Assembly: GCA_016295455.1 (NCBI GenBank)
Contig: JAEDLE010000001.1
Span: 1-58,238 of the forward strand
Length of the DNA stretch: 58,238 nucleotides
Source of the DNA: Bacteroidales bacterium
GTDB lineage: Bacteria; Bacteroidota; Bacteroidia; Bacteroidales; UBA932
Direction of reading: 5' to 3'
Below are positions 25,798-35,046 of this stretch, piece after piece; position 1 is the first letter of the stretch, and each line of letters opens with the position of its first letter. A program made the translations under genes and the position numbers. Below the pieces are notes generated by a model, which made no database searches, was not told the origin of the DNA, and saw only the letters and a list, made by a program, of their open reading frames with translations.

Positions 25798-27117
25798 CTA
25801 TTCCGCCAGTTCACATATGAGCGTGGCCGACGAACATGAGAGGACCCGGACGTCCACATAGTCGCCTGCCTTGTGCTTCCTGTCCGGGAATACACACATC
25901 TTGTTGTTGGAGGCGCGGCCGCAGAGCTCGTCCGGACTCTTCTTGGAAGGGCCCTCCACCAGCACACGGAAAGTCTTGCCTATGTCGGCGGTGTAGCTCC
26001 TGAGCGAACAGCGGCCCTGGAGGGCGATGATCTCGTTGAGCCTCCTTGTCTTGGTCTCGATGTCCACGTCGTCGGCATATTTCCTGGCAGCGAGCGTGCC
26101 CGGCCTCTCGGAGTAATAGAACATGAAGGCAGAGTCGAAGCAGACCTCCTCGAAGAGGGAGAGTGTGTCCCTGTGGTCCTGCTCGGTCTCGCCGCAGAAG
26201 CCCGCTATCACGTCGGTCGTAAGTCCGCAGTCCGGCAACACTTCCCTGATCTTGGCCACACGCTGGAGATACCACTCCCTGGTGTAACGCCTGCGCATCT
26301 TCTCCAGCATCACATTGCTGCCGGACTGGACAGGGAGATGGATATGCTTGCAGATATTGTCATATTCCGACATCGTGTAGATGACTTCGTCGCTGATATC
26401 CTGCGGGTTCGACGTGGAGAAACGCACCCTGAGCTCGGGGCTGACCTCGGCAACCATCCTCAGCAGGGCGGCGAAATTCACCTGACCGGCCTCATCCTTC
26501 CAGAGATACGAGTCCACGTTCTGTCCCAGCAGCACGACCTCCCTGTAACCCTTCGAGAAGAGGTCGCAGGCCTCCATCACTATGGTACGCGGGTCGCGGC
26601 TCCTCTCGGCGCCCCTGGTATATGGCACCACGCAGTAGGAGCAGACATTGTTGCAGCCGCGCATGATGGAGATGAAAGCGGAGACTCCGTTCTTGTCCAG
26701 ACGGACAGGGGTGATGTCCGCATAGGTCTCCTCCCTGGAGAGCATCACGTCGATCTGCGGATGCCCCGGGCTGACCGCCTCAAGCAGTTCCGGGAGCCTC
26801 CTGTAGGCATCCGGTCCCGCCACCAGGTCCACCTTGTGGCTGTCCAGAAGGGCCTCCTTGAGCCTTTCGGCCATGCAGCCCACTATGCCTATCACAACGC
26901 CCGGCCTGTGCTTCCTGGCCTGGTTGAAGCAGTCAATCCTGCCCCATATCCTCTGCTCGGCATTGTCGCGGACCGAACAGGTGTTGGCCATTATGACATC
27001 AGCCTCCTCCATCTTTTCGGTACGTTCATACCCGTGCTTCGCCAGTATGGAGAATATCACCTCGGTGTCATTCACATTCATCTGGCATCCATAAGTTTCT
27101 ATGTAAAGCTTTCCCAT
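25798..27117 (-). CDS. miaB: tRNA-i(6)A37 methylthiotransferase MiaB
   Basis: 439 residues from the ATG at 27117 (MGKLYIETYGCQMN, the family start). Three N-terminal cluster cysteines occur in YGCQMN, ANTCSV and IVGCMAE. The radical-SAM motif CNNVCSYC has the Cys-x3-Cys-x2-Cys spacing. A C-terminal TRAM domain follows (about 375-437). It adds methylthio at A37 of tRNAs reading UNN codons. The TATCTTTG box at 27217-27224 implies a leader of about 90 nt. Confidence 0.95.
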   Translation of the reverse strand: MGKLYIETYGCQMNVNDTEVIFSILAKHGYERTEKMEEADVIMANTCSVRDNAEQRIWGRIDCFNQARKHRPGVVIGIVGCMAERLKEALLDSHKVDLVAGPDAYRRLPELLEAVSPGHPQIDVMLSREETYADITPVRLDKNGVSAFISIMRGCNNVCSYCVVPYTRGAERSRDPRTIVMEACDLFSKGYREVVLLGQNVDSYLWKDEAGQVNFAALLRMVAEVSPELRVRFSTSNPQDISDEVIYTMSEYDNICKHIHLPVQSGSNVMLEKMRRRYTREWYLQRVAKIREVLPDCGLTTDVIAGFCGETEQDHRDTLSLFEEVCFDSAFMFYYSERPGTLAARKYADDVDIETKTRRLNEIIALQGRCSLRSYTADIGKTFRVLVEGPSKKSPDELCGRASNNKMCVFPDRKHKAGDYVDVRVLSCSSATLICELAE

Positions 27118-27216
27118 TTCAATTCCCTGAATTGCAATCCTGTCGCCATATTGCCGGAAAGCCCCGCTTTCACGGTCAAAGGCATTGGCACGACCCTTGC
27201 TAAAGGTGAGCCCCGG

Positions 27217-27224
27217 CAAAGATA
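27217..27224 (-). promoter_or_regulatory. Promoter box of miaB
   Basis: Minus-strand TATCTTTG, 99 bp upstream of the miaB ATG. Confidence 0.65.
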
Positions 27225-27299
27225 GGACATTTTGACGAGAGTGGACATTGCCGGTCACTATTTTGAAGATTGCCGGAGCTGCTTCTCATTGTTTTTTCA

Positions 27300-27307
27300 T
27301 ATATTTG
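27300..27307 (+). promoter_or_regulatory. Promoter box of the lipoprotein-SPOR-rpoN run
   Basis: TATATTTG ends 7 bp before the ATG at 27315, leaving almost no 5' UTR if this box is used. No clear -33 element. Confidence 0.5.
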
Positions 27308-27314
27308 CGTAGAT

Positions 27315-27773
27315 ATGAAACACCGGATACTGACCATATCCGCCATACTGGCGCTGCTCCTCACTGCTTCCTGTTCGAAGATCAAACAGATCGAACTGAA
27401 GTCGTGGGCGGTGCAGGAAGTATCCCTCAAGGGCAGCAGGGGCGCCGATGCCACGCTGCTTCTGGAGATAGACAACCCGGCAATGCAGTTCACCCTCTCC
27501 GACGTGGAGGGCGTGCTTTACTGGCAGGGGAACGAATACGTGCGTTTCAGCGCCCTGCCCATAACCGTGGAAGGGCACAAGCAGGCGGTATATCCGCTTG
27601 AATGCGAGGCGCTCCTCTCCCCTTCCGTCTCGATGCTCCAGCTCATAGGCCTCGCCAGGAAGATAGACGTCACGGAAGTCACTTCCGACGTCCACGTCAG
27701 GGTGACGCTCCGCAGCGGAGTATCCAAAGCCTTCGACCTCAAGGGACTGGAAGTCGGAAAGATGCTCAAGTAA
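27315..27773 (+). CDS. Small lipoprotein of unknown function
   Basis: 152 residues. The lipobox LLTASC (Cys about residue 20) follows a short signal peptide. The mature part is a single beta-rich domain (ADATLLLEIDNPAMQFTLSDVEGVLY, RFSALPITVEGHKQAVYPLE) whose pattern resembles LEA/WHy-type folds, but I cannot assign a family. The start at 27315 is set by the lipoprotein signal. It is followed after 12 bp by the SPOR gene and is probably in one transcript with rpoN. Confidence 0.72.
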   Translation: MKHRILTISAILALLLTASCSKIKQIELKSWAVQEVSLKGSRGADATLLLEIDNPAMQFTLSDVEGVLYWQGNEYVRFSALPITVEGHKQAVYPLECEALLSPSVSMLQLIGLARKIDVTEVTSDVHVRVTLRSGVSKAFDLKGLEVGKMLK

Positions 27774-27785
27774 CACAGGAAACAG

Positions 27786-28358
27786 ATGAAAACCAGGACT
27801 ATAACGCTCATTATCGCAATGATGCTCACGGCCATATGCTCACAGGGCCTCGGAGCTCAGGAATATGTCACCGTGGATTCGCTCGTGTACCGCCCGGTGT
27901 CTGCGGTGGACTCCACCCTTGTGGGCAGGGACATCTTCAGCGTGATGCCTTCACGGGCAGCCGGAGCCGGGGCAGATGTCAATGTGAGCCAGTCCCAGGC
28001 CATCTCCGGGGCCCTCTCGGCCCATATAGCCGCCAATCCGGACAGGAAACTCAGCGGATACCGCGTGAGAATCTTCTTCGACAACGGACAGAACGCCAGG
28101 CAGGCTTCCCAGCAGACTCTCGACAAGTTCAGGAAAGGGCATCCGGGCATCAGCGCCTACAGGAGCTTCCAGAACCCATATTTCAAGGTGACGGTGGGTG
28201 ACTTCCGCACCAGGAGCGAAGCCCTCGAACTGCTCGAAAGGATCAAGTCCGAGTATCCTTCGGCGTTCATACTCAAGGAAAACATCAACTACCCGGCGGT
28301 GGACAGGGAGCATGCCTACATAGTCGACACCGTGAAGGTCCTCAGAAAAGCCGAATGA
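27786..28358 (+). CDS. Secreted SPOR-domain protein
   Basis: 190 residues. A signal peptide (MKTRTITLIIAMMLTA to GAQ) is followed by a low-complexity middle and a C-terminal SPOR-like region (about residues 90-165: SGYRVRIFFDNGQNA, FQNPYFKVTVGDFRTRSEALEL). SPOR domains bind peptidoglycan stripped of stem peptides at division septa, so a division or wall role is likely. Its stop is one base before the rpoN start codon. Confidence 0.82.
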   Translation: MKTRTITLIIAMMLTAICSQGLGAQEYVTVDSLVYRPVSAVDSTLVGRDIFSVMPSRAAGAGADVNVSQSQAISGALSAHIAANPDRKLSGYRVRIFFDNGQNARQASQQTLDKFRKGHPGISAYRSFQNPYFKVTVGDFRTRSEALELLERIKSEYPSAFILKENINYPAVDREHAYIVDTVKVLRKAE

Positions 28359-28359
28359 G

Positions 28360-29775
28360 ATGATCAAGCAGGAACTAGGTTTAAAGCAGCAGCAGAAGCT
28401 TTCTCCGCTTCAGATCCAGACCATCAAGCTCATAGAGCTTCCGATCCAGGATCTGGAACAGCGCATACGCAAGGAGATAGAAGAGAATCCGGTACTGGAT
28501 GACGGTCCGGCTCCGGAAGGCCGTGACGACGAGGACGACAGCCCGAAGGACGTCTCCCTCTCAGAGCTCAACGAGGATGATCCGATTCCTTCCTACAAGC
28601 TGAAGGTCAACAACTACGGCAAGGACGAGCGCCCGGAGTACAACACCTTCTCCGTCAAGCAGAGTTTCACCCAGAGTCTTATGGAACAGCTCGGCTTCAG
28701 GGACCTGGACGAGCACCAGCGCATGGTCGCCGCCTTCATCATAGGCAGCCTGGACGACGACGGCTACCTCAGGCGCGACCTGGACAGTCTCGTGGATGAC
28801 CTTGCCTTCAGGGCAGGAATCGAGACCGACACGGAAGAAGTGGAGCAGCTGCTCTCCGTAATACAGGAATTCGAACCTGCGGGAGTGGGAGCCAGGGACC
28901 TGCGCGAGTGCCTGGTAATCCAGCTCAAGACGATGAAGAAGACCGAAGAGGTCAGGAACGCCCTGCTGATACTCACCGAGCACTTCCAGGACTTCTCCAA
29001 CAGGCACTTCCAGAAGATACTCAGCCGCACAGGGATGAACGAGGACCAGCTCCGCAAGGCCATGGCCTGCATCACCCGCCTCAACCCCGCGCCCGGCGGA
29101 CAGATAGACGACTCCTACAACGACCAGGCACAGCAGATAGTGCCGGACTTCGTTCTCAGGCTCAACGACGGCGAGCTCGAACTGACCATGCCGAGATTCT
29201 CGATACCCGAGATCAGGGTGAACCGCAAATATGCCGACCTGCTCCTCAACGCGGCCGGCTCCTCCGAGCACGAGAAGAAGGAAGCCGCCGCTTTCGTGAA
29301 GCAGAAGATGGACTCCGCGAAATGGTTCGTGGAAGCCCTCAAGCAGAGGCACAACACCCTCCAGAGCACCATGCAGGCCATCATCGACTACCAGCACGAC
29401 TACTTTATGGACGGAGATGAGACCAACCTAAGGCCCATGGTCCTCAAGGATATAGCCGAGAAGACGGGCTTCGACATCTCGACCATATCCAGAGTGGTGA
29501 ACAGCAAGTACATAGAGACACACTTCGGCATATTCCCGCTGAAATATTTCTTCTCCGAAGGCCTGGAGAACCAGGACGGTGAGGAGGTTTCGACCAGGGA
29601 ACTGAAGAAAGTCCTGAAGGAATGCGTGGATGCCGAGGACAAGCACAAGCCGCTGACCGACGACCAGCTCGTGGCCGAGATGGAGAAGAGGGGCTACAAG
29701 GTGGCGCGGCGCACCATTGCCAAGTACAGGGACCAGCTGGGCATAGCCAAGGCAAGGCTCAGGATGGAGATCTGA
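28360..29775 (+). CDS. rpoN: RNA polymerase sigma-54 factor
   Basis: 471 residues. The Gln-rich activator-interacting region I starts LKQQQKLSPLQIQTIKLIELP. An acidic region II, the core-binding domain and the -12-reading HTH (TISRVVNSKYIETHFGIFPLKYFF) follow. The RpoN box ARRTIAKYRDQLGI near the C terminus reads the -24 element. No convincing sigma-54 promoter was found in this window, so its targets lie elsewhere. Confidence 0.95.
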   Translation: MIKQELGLKQQQKLSPLQIQTIKLIELPIQDLEQRIRKEIEENPVLDDGPAPEGRDDEDDSPKDVSLSELNEDDPIPSYKLKVNNYGKDERPEYNTFSVKQSFTQSLMEQLGFRDLDEHQRMVAAFIIGSLDDDGYLRRDLDSLVDDLAFRAGIETDTEEVEQLLSVIQEFEPAGVGARDLRECLVIQLKTMKKTEEVRNALLILTEHFQDFSNRHFQKILSRTGMNEDQLRKAMACITRLNPAPGGQIDDSYNDQAQQIVPDFVLRLNDGELELTMPRFSIPEIRVNRKYADLLLNAAGSSEHEKKEAAAFVKQKMDSAKWFVEALKQRHNTLQSTMQAIIDYQHDYFMDGDETNLRPMVLKDIAEKTGFDISTISRVVNSKYIETHFGIFPLKYFFSEGLENQDGEEVSTRELKKVLKECVDAEDKHKPLTDDQLVAEMEKRGYKVARRTIAKYRDQLGIAKARLRMEI

Positions 29776-29804
29776 CGGCCCTCCGCACGCCCCCCGGGAA
29801 AGGG

Positions 29805-29849
29805 GTGGATTACATTGTGGAAAAAAATGTAAGAGTGTGGAATAAAATG
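29805..29849 (+). promoter_or_regulatory. Candidate MraZ operator: three GTGGA repeats
   Basis: GTGGA occurs at 29805, 29817 and 29837. The last two sit in longer near-identical copies, GTGGAAAAAAATG (29817-29829) and GTGGAATAAAATG (29837-29849), spaced exactly 20 bp. They cover the region just upstream of the mraZ -7 box. MraZ proteins in other phyla bind tandem G-rich repeats upstream of their own gene, so this is a likely autoregulatory site. Confidence 0.5.
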
Positions 29850-29862
29850 GCAAATTAATTCC

Positions 29863-29870
29863 TATCTTTG
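29863..29870 (+). promoter_or_regulatory. Promoter box of the dcw cluster
   Basis: TATCTTTG, 28 bp before the mraZ ATG at 29899. It is the only clear box before the 18-kb co-directional run. Confidence 0.7.
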
Positions 29871-29898
29871 TGACCAAGCGTGAAACAAGTTGGTCGGT

Positions 29899-30351
29899 AT
29901 GGTCACATTCATCGGTAAAGCAACGGCAAAACTGGATGACAAGGGACGTATGGTGTTCCCTTCGTTGTTCAAATCCGCCGTGCCCGAAGGCGAGGAAATG
30001 ACCTTCGTAGTCCACAAGGACATACATTCAGACTGCCTGGAGATGTACACCTTCCCGGAATGGCAGCGCCAGAGCGAAGCCGTCAAGTCAAGGCTTGACC
30101 TGCTCGACAACAGACACGCTGCATTCTGGAGGAGATATATGCTCGAAAGGGCTGTCGTGACACCCGACCCGAAGCTCGGCCGCATCACCATACCTGCGGA
30201 ACTCCTCGAGAAGATAGGAGTAACAAAAGAAGTGGTGTTCCTAGGCGGCGACTACAAAATCGAAATCTGGGCGAAGGAGAAATTCGAAGCCCAGCTTCTT
30301 TCCGACGACGATTACAGATCGATGGCCGAAGAACTGTCCCGCACGAGATAG
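29899..30351 (+). CDS. mraZ: Transcriptional regulator MraZ
   Basis: 150 residues from the ATG at 29899; a TTG nine bases upstream is in frame but less likely. Two AbrB-like repeats carry the DxxGR pattern: AKLDDKGRMVFPS near the N terminus and PDPKLGRITIPAEL in the second half. It controls the dcw operon in other bacteria. It leads the cluster, 12 bp before rsmH. Confidence 0.93.
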   Translation: MVTFIGKATAKLDDKGRMVFPSLFKSAVPEGEEMTFVVHKDIHSDCLEMYTFPEWQRQSEAVKSRLDLLDNRHAAFWRRYMLERAVVTPDPKLGRITIPAELLEKIGVTKEVVFLGGDYKIEIWAKEKFEAQLLSDDDYRSMAEELSRTR

Positions 30352-30363
30352 GAGGTCCGGCAG

Positions 30364-31299
30364 ATGTCCCTGTATCACACATCAGTACTGCTTGACGAGA
30401 GCGTTTCCGCCCTGGTCACGGATGACGCCGGCACCTACGTCGACGCCACCTTCGGAGGGGGCGGGCACAGCCGCGAGATCCTTTCACGCCTGGGTCCCGA
30501 CGGCCGCCTCATCGCCTTCGACCGCGATGCCGACGCCCTTGAGAACCGTATCGAAGACCCACGCTTCACCCTGGTGCACAACAACTTCCGCTTTGTCCAC
30601 AACTACGTGATGCTGGACAGTCTCGAACACGGTTCTGAAGATATCTGGAAGGCCGGGATTGACGGCATACTCGCGGACCTGGGAGTATCCTCACACCAGT
30701 TCGACACTGCCGAAAGGGGCTTCTCCTTCCGCTATGACGCCCCTCTGGACATGCGCATGGGCAAGGAGTCGGACCGGACAGCCGCAGACATCATAAACGG
30801 AGCGGCTCAGGAAGACCTGGAACGCATATTCCGCGTATATGGCGAAGTGGAGAACTCCCGACGCTGCGCGGAGCTGGTGGTCAAGGCGAGGAGCCGGGAA
30901 GCCATAGACACTACCGGCAAGCTTGATGCGGCGCTCAAGCCCCTGCTGCCGCGTTTTGCCGAACACAAGTACCTCGCGAAGGTATATCAGGCGCTCAGGA
31001 TCGAGGTGAACGGAGAGATGCGCTCGCTCGAGAAATTCCTCTCCGGGGCTGCGGCTTCCATAAAGGAAGGCGGCCGTCTGGTCGTGATTACCTATCACTC
31101 GCTGGAGGACAGGATGGTGAAGAATTTCATACGCACCGGCAACGTGGACGGAAAGGAGGACAAGGACATCTACGGCCGCCTGCATGCGCCCTTCACCGCC
31201 CTCAACCGCAAGCCGATACTCCCTCCGGAGGAGGAGATTTCCGCAAACACCAGGGCAAGGAGCGCAAAGCTCAGAATCGCAACCAGAAACGGAGAGTAG
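30364..31299 (+). CDS. rsmH: 16S rRNA (cytosine-1402 N4)-methyltransferase RsmH
   Basis: 311 residues. SAM-binding ATFGGGGHSREIL, then ILADLGVSSHQFDTAERGFSFRYDAPLDMRM and ALRIEVNGEMRSLE are classic RsmH/MraW blocks. It methylates C1402 in the ribosomal P site. It is the second gene of the dcw cluster. Confidence 0.95.
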   Translation: MSLYHTSVLLDESVSALVTDDAGTYVDATFGGGGHSREILSRLGPDGRLIAFDRDADALENRIEDPRFTLVHNNFRFVHNYVMLDSLEHGSEDIWKAGIDGILADLGVSSHQFDTAERGFSFRYDAPLDMRMGKESDRTAADIINGAAQEDLERIFRVYGEVENSRRCAELVVKARSREAIDTTGKLDAALKPLLPRFAEHKYLAKVYQALRIEVNGEMRSLEKFLSGAAASIKEGGRLVVITYHSLEDRMVKNFIRTGNVDGKEDKDIYGRLHAPFTALNRKPILPPEEEISANTRARSAKLRIATRNGE

Positions 31300-31303
31300 A
31301 CAT

Positions 31304-31648
31304 ATGCATATGAGTTTCAAGGAAATACTGGCGGCGGTGAAGGAAAGTGTCAGCGCCATATTCAGGGGGGAGTTCCTGCTCAGACTGCACATCGAGAGGC
31401 TCTTTCCGCATATACTCTTCACTTTTCTGGTGATGTGGATGTCCATACTCATGGACATGAGGGTGGAGAAGACGATGGTGGAGCTGGAAAGGAGCAAGAG
31501 TGAACTGAACGACATGAGGATACTCCACGCGCACAAGACGGTGCAGATGGTGAGCCTCAACAGGATAAGCACGGTACAGGGCATGCTGGAAAGCAAAGGC
31601 TCGGAAGTGACGCTGCCGGAAAAACCGGCTGCTGTGATAAGGAAATAG
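31304..31648 (+). CDS. ftsL: FtsL-like division protein
   Basis: 114 residues from the ATG at 31304 (an alternative ATG is two codons later). A short cytoplasmic segment, one transmembrane helix (about residues 33-50, PHILFTFLVMWMSILMD) and a coiled coil (VEKTMVELERSKSELNDM) match the bitopic layout of FtsL. Position between rsmH and ftsI supports the call; sequence identity in this family is always low. The open frame extends upstream inside rsmH, but the coupled start after the rsmH stop is more plausible. Confidence 0.8.
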   Translation: MHMSFKEILAAVKESVSAIFRGEFLLRLHIERLFPHILFTFLVMWMSILMDMRVEKTMVELERSKSELNDMRILHAHKTVQMVSLNRISTVQGMLESKGSEVTLPEKPAAVIRK

Positions 31649-31651
31649 CAT

Positions 31652-33571
31652 ATGGCCAGGGAAAAGGAAAACAGGGACAGCAATACGACGGGACTGATGG
31701 TCTACGTCGCATATCTCATTTCCCTCGTGCTGGGAGTGGTGATAATCGGGCGCATCGCCCAGATACAGCTCTTCTACCGCGTCGACCCCAGCGTCGAGGA
31801 CCTCTTCCGCCCAAGGAACAGCAAGGTGATGCTCGAGCCGACCAGAGGATCCATCATAGCCAGTGACGGCAGGCTGCTCGCCCTCTCGACGCCCATGTAC
31901 CAGGTATATATGGACTGCGCCGTAAGAAAGGGAGACAACGATGCCCAGCAGGAAAAGGAATGGATGGACAAGGCCAGGCAGCTTTCATCCGGACTCGCTT
32001 CGGCATATGGTGACAGGAGCGCCGGCGAGTATTACGAGCTCATCAGGCGCAGCAGGAACGACAACAGGCGCTACGTGAAGATAGGCTACCCGGTCAATCA
32101 CGAGACCATGCAGAAGGTCAAGTCCCTGCCTCTCTTCTGCGAAGGCGCGAACCGGGGCGGATTCCTGGTGGAGAAGAACGACAGCCGGCAGTATCCATAC
32201 GGGACCCTCGCGAGAAGGACCATAGGCTACGTCAAGGACAACAGCAGGAGCAACGGCAACAACCTGCTCGGACTCGAGGGCAAGTTCAACTACCAGCTTC
32301 ACGGAAAGGAGGGCTACGAATGGCTCAAGACCACCGACAACAGGAGGAGGATACACAACTACGACAGTTCCTACGTCAAGGCGGAGGACGGATACGACCT
32401 GAGGACCACCCTTGACATAGACATACAGGACATCGCCGACAGGGCGCTGCGCAACCAGATCGAGGACAACCCGAAGATCGAGGGAGGCTGCGTAGTGGTG
32501 ATGGATGTGAAGACCGGAGGCATACGCGCGATGGTCAACCTGCTCAGGGACGAACAGGGCAGACTGAACGAAAGCTACAATATGGCCATAGGCCGCACCG
32601 GAGAGCCGGGTTCAGTGTTCAAGGCCACCACCCTGATGAGCCTGCTCGAGGACGGAAAGGTCAGGCTGAGCGACGAGATTCCGACCAATCACGGCGACGT
32701 GAAGGGCTTCCAGAGGGACCAGCACATAGCCGACTACGAAAGGGAGAACAAGACTGACAGGATCAGCGTGCTTCACGGTTTCGAGATATCCTCGAACTAC
32801 GTCTTCCGCAAGCTCGCCATCGACAACTACGGCGACAAGCCCAAGAAGATGATAGACAAGCTGTACATGTACAAGCTGGGCGAGGCATATGACTTCGACC
32901 TCGAAGGATTCAAGACCCCGGTGATACCGGACCCCGAAGGCAAGAGCTGGAGCGGTACGGACCTGGGTTCGGTGGCGATCGGATACTCCGTTTCCGAGAC
33001 CCCGCTGCATATAGTGACCTTCTACAACGCCATCGCAAACAAGGGCAAGCTGATGAAACCCTACCTGGTCGAGAGCATAGAGAAGGACGGAAGCGTGAAG
33101 GAAAAGCGCGGTCCGCAGATCCTGAACGGATCCATATGCTCCAGGGCGACGGCCGACTCCCTGACCAGGGCACTGGCGGGAGTGGTCTCCAGCGGAACGG
33201 CAAAACGCAGGCTCGGCGGCGCAAGGTGCACCATAGCGGGAAAGACAGGAACGGCGAGGATAGTCCTCGACCCGAAATACACCCAGAAGAGCAGGAATCC
33301 TTATCAGGATGAATATGGCAGGAGACAGTACCAGGCCACCTTCGTGGGCTTCTTCCCTGCCGAGGAGCCGCAGTACACCGCCATAGTCGTGGTATATTCG
33401 AACCTGGACAGGGAGATATTCTACGGAGGCACGCTCCCGGCCCTGGCATTCAGGGAACTTGTGGACAACGTCTATGCCCTGGATGAGGACAACGGCGCCG
33501 TTTTGGAAAGCAAAGGCAGGGTTCCGGCCTGGGACAGGAACGGTGAAAACAGTACAGAGAAGACAAAATGA
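31652..33571 (+). CDS. ftsI: Division transpeptidase (penicillin-binding protein 3)
   Basis: 639 residues. One N-terminal transmembrane helix (about 15-38), the PBP dimerisation domain and a transpeptidase domain with SVFK (about residue 321, nucleophile Ser), SSN (about 380) and KTG (about 531). It cross-links septal peptidoglycan with FtsW. No PASTA domains are visible; the C terminus is a short charged tail. It overlaps murE by 4 bp. Confidence 0.93.
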   Translation: MAREKENRDSNTTGLMVYVAYLISLVLGVVIIGRIAQIQLFYRVDPSVEDLFRPRNSKVMLEPTRGSIIASDGRLLALSTPMYQVYMDCAVRKGDNDAQQEKEWMDKARQLSSGLASAYGDRSAGEYYELIRRSRNDNRRYVKIGYPVNHETMQKVKSLPLFCEGANRGGFLVEKNDSRQYPYGTLARRTIGYVKDNSRSNGNNLLGLEGKFNYQLHGKEGYEWLKTTDNRRRIHNYDSSYVKAEDGYDLRTTLDIDIQDIADRALRNQIEDNPKIEGGCVVVMDVKTGGIRAMVNLLRDEQGRLNESYNMAIGRTGEPGSVFKATTLMSLLEDGKVRLSDEIPTNHGDVKGFQRDQHIADYERENKTDRISVLHGFEISSNYVFRKLAIDNYGDKPKKMIDKLYMYKLGEAYDFDLEGFKTPVIPDPEGKSWSGTDLGSVAIGYSVSETPLHIVTFYNAIANKGKLMKPYLVESIEKDGSVKEKRGPQILNGSICSRATADSLTRALAGVVSSGTAKRRLGGARCTIAGKTGTARIVLDPKYTQKSRNPYQDEYGRRQYQATFVGFFPAEEPQYTAIVVVYSNLDREIFYGGTLPALAFRELVDNVYALDEDNGAVLESKGRVPAWDRNGENSTEKTK

Positions 33572-35046
33572 GACTTGACAGCATAATCACGGATGCGGGG
33601 GTCATCTCCTTCAGCGGAGACCCCGCCCTCGAAATACGCGCAATCTGCAGCGATTCCAGGAAAGCCGTTCCCGGTTCGCTCTTCATCGCGGTGAAGGGCT
33701 TCGCGGGCGACGGCCACAGCTACATCGCATCCGCCCTCTCCAAGGGCGCGGTCGCAGTGGCATATGAAGACGAGGAGCTCCTCAGCTCCCAGCTCGCCTC
33801 ATACCCGGGAGACAAGCCTGCCCTGATCAGGGTGAAGGCCTCCAGATATGCAGAAGCGATAATGGCCGGCAACTTTTATGACAACCCGTCGCGCAAGCTC
33901 AAGCTCGTGGGCATCACCGGCACCAACGGCAAGACCACCACGGTCACCCTTCTCTACCGCCTCTTCATGAAGCTGGGCTACAACTGCGGACTGCTATCGA
34001 CCATAGCCAATTACGTCGGCACCAGGATGAGCGAGACCGAGAACACCACGGCCGACCCGATCACCATCAACTCCCTGCTTGCGGAGATGGTGGAACAGGG
34101 CTGTGAATACTGCTTCATGGAAGTGAGTTCCATAGGCATGGAGCAGGACAGGGTCAGCGGACTGAAGTTCGCCCTCGGCATATTCTCGAACCTCACCCAC
34201 GACCACCTGGACTACCACAAGACCTTCGCGGAGTACCTCAGGTGCAAGAAGCTCTTCTTCGACAGGCTGGACGCGGACGCATATGCGCTCACAAACATAG
34301 ATGACAGGAACGGACCGGTGATGGTGCAGAACACCCCTGCCAAGGTCGTGACCTATTCCTGCAGGAGCGTGGCAGACCACTGCTGCCGCATCATCGAGGA
34401 GAGTTTCGAGGGCATGCAGCTGCGCATCGACGGACACGAGACCTGGACCAGGCTCATAGGCCAGCACAATGCCTACAACCTCCTCGCCATATACTCCGCG
34501 GCCCTGCTGCTGGGAGCCGGTGAGGAAGAGGCCCTCGTGGCCCTCAGCGGCCTGGATTCCGCCAAGGGAAGGCTCGAGACCATGCACGGCCCGCAGGGCA
34601 AGAACGTGATAATCGACTATGCCCACACACCGGACGCGATGGAGAACGTGCTCTCCACCCTCAGGGACATCTCCTGCGACAACGAACTCATCTGCGTCTT
34701 CGGCTGCGGAGGCGACAGGGACAGGACCAAGAGGCCCGAGATGGCAGCGGTAGCCGAGAAATATGCCGACAAGATAATAGTGACCAGCGACAACAGCCGC
34801 ACGGAAAGGACCGAGGACATACTCGAGGATATACGCAAGGGCTTCAGCGCGGAAGGTCTGGCGAAGGCGCTCTTCATAGCGGACCGCAGGGAGGCGATAC
34901 GCACCTCGATAATGCTCGGGAAGGAGAACTGCGCGATACTGCTCGCGGGCAAGGGTCACGAGACATATCAGATTTTCGGTCACGAAAAGCGCCACTTCGA
35001 CGAGAGAGAGGTGGTGGACGAAGTATTTAAATCCATGCAGAGATGA
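33568..35046 (+). CDS. murE: UDP-MurNAc-tripeptide ligase MurE
   Basis: 492 residues. The ATP loop GITGTNGKTTTVTLL, ANYVGTRMSETENTT, the LTHDHLDYH block and IIDYAHTPDAMENVL are all present. The amino-acid specificity segment reads TSDNSRTERTED, DNSR instead of the DNPR usual in diaminopimelate ligases; the retained Arg still favours meso-diaminopimelate. It overlaps ftsI and mraY by 4 bp each. Confidence 0.94.
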   Translation: MRLDSIITDAGVISFSGDPALEIRAICSDSRKAVPGSLFIAVKGFAGDGHSYIASALSKGAVAVAYEDEELLSSQLASYPGDKPALIRVKASRYAEAIMAGNFYDNPSRKLKLVGITGTNGKTTTVTLLYRLFMKLGYNCGLLSTIANYVGTRMSETENTTADPITINSLLAEMVEQGCEYCFMEVSSIGMEQDRVSGLKFALGIFSNLTHDHLDYHKTFAEYLRCKKLFFDRLDADAYALTNIDDRNGPVMVQNTPAKVVTYSCRSVADHCCRIIEESFEGMQLRIDGHETWTRLIGQHNAYNLLAIYSAALLLGAGEEEALVALSGLDSAKGRLETMHGPQGKNVIIDYAHTPDAMENVLSTLRDISCDNELICVFGCGGDRDRTKRPEMAAVAEKYADKIIVTSDNSRTERTEDILEDIRKGFSAEGLAKALFIADRREAIRTSIMLGKENCAILLAGKGHETYQIFGHEKRHFDEREVVDEVFKSMQR

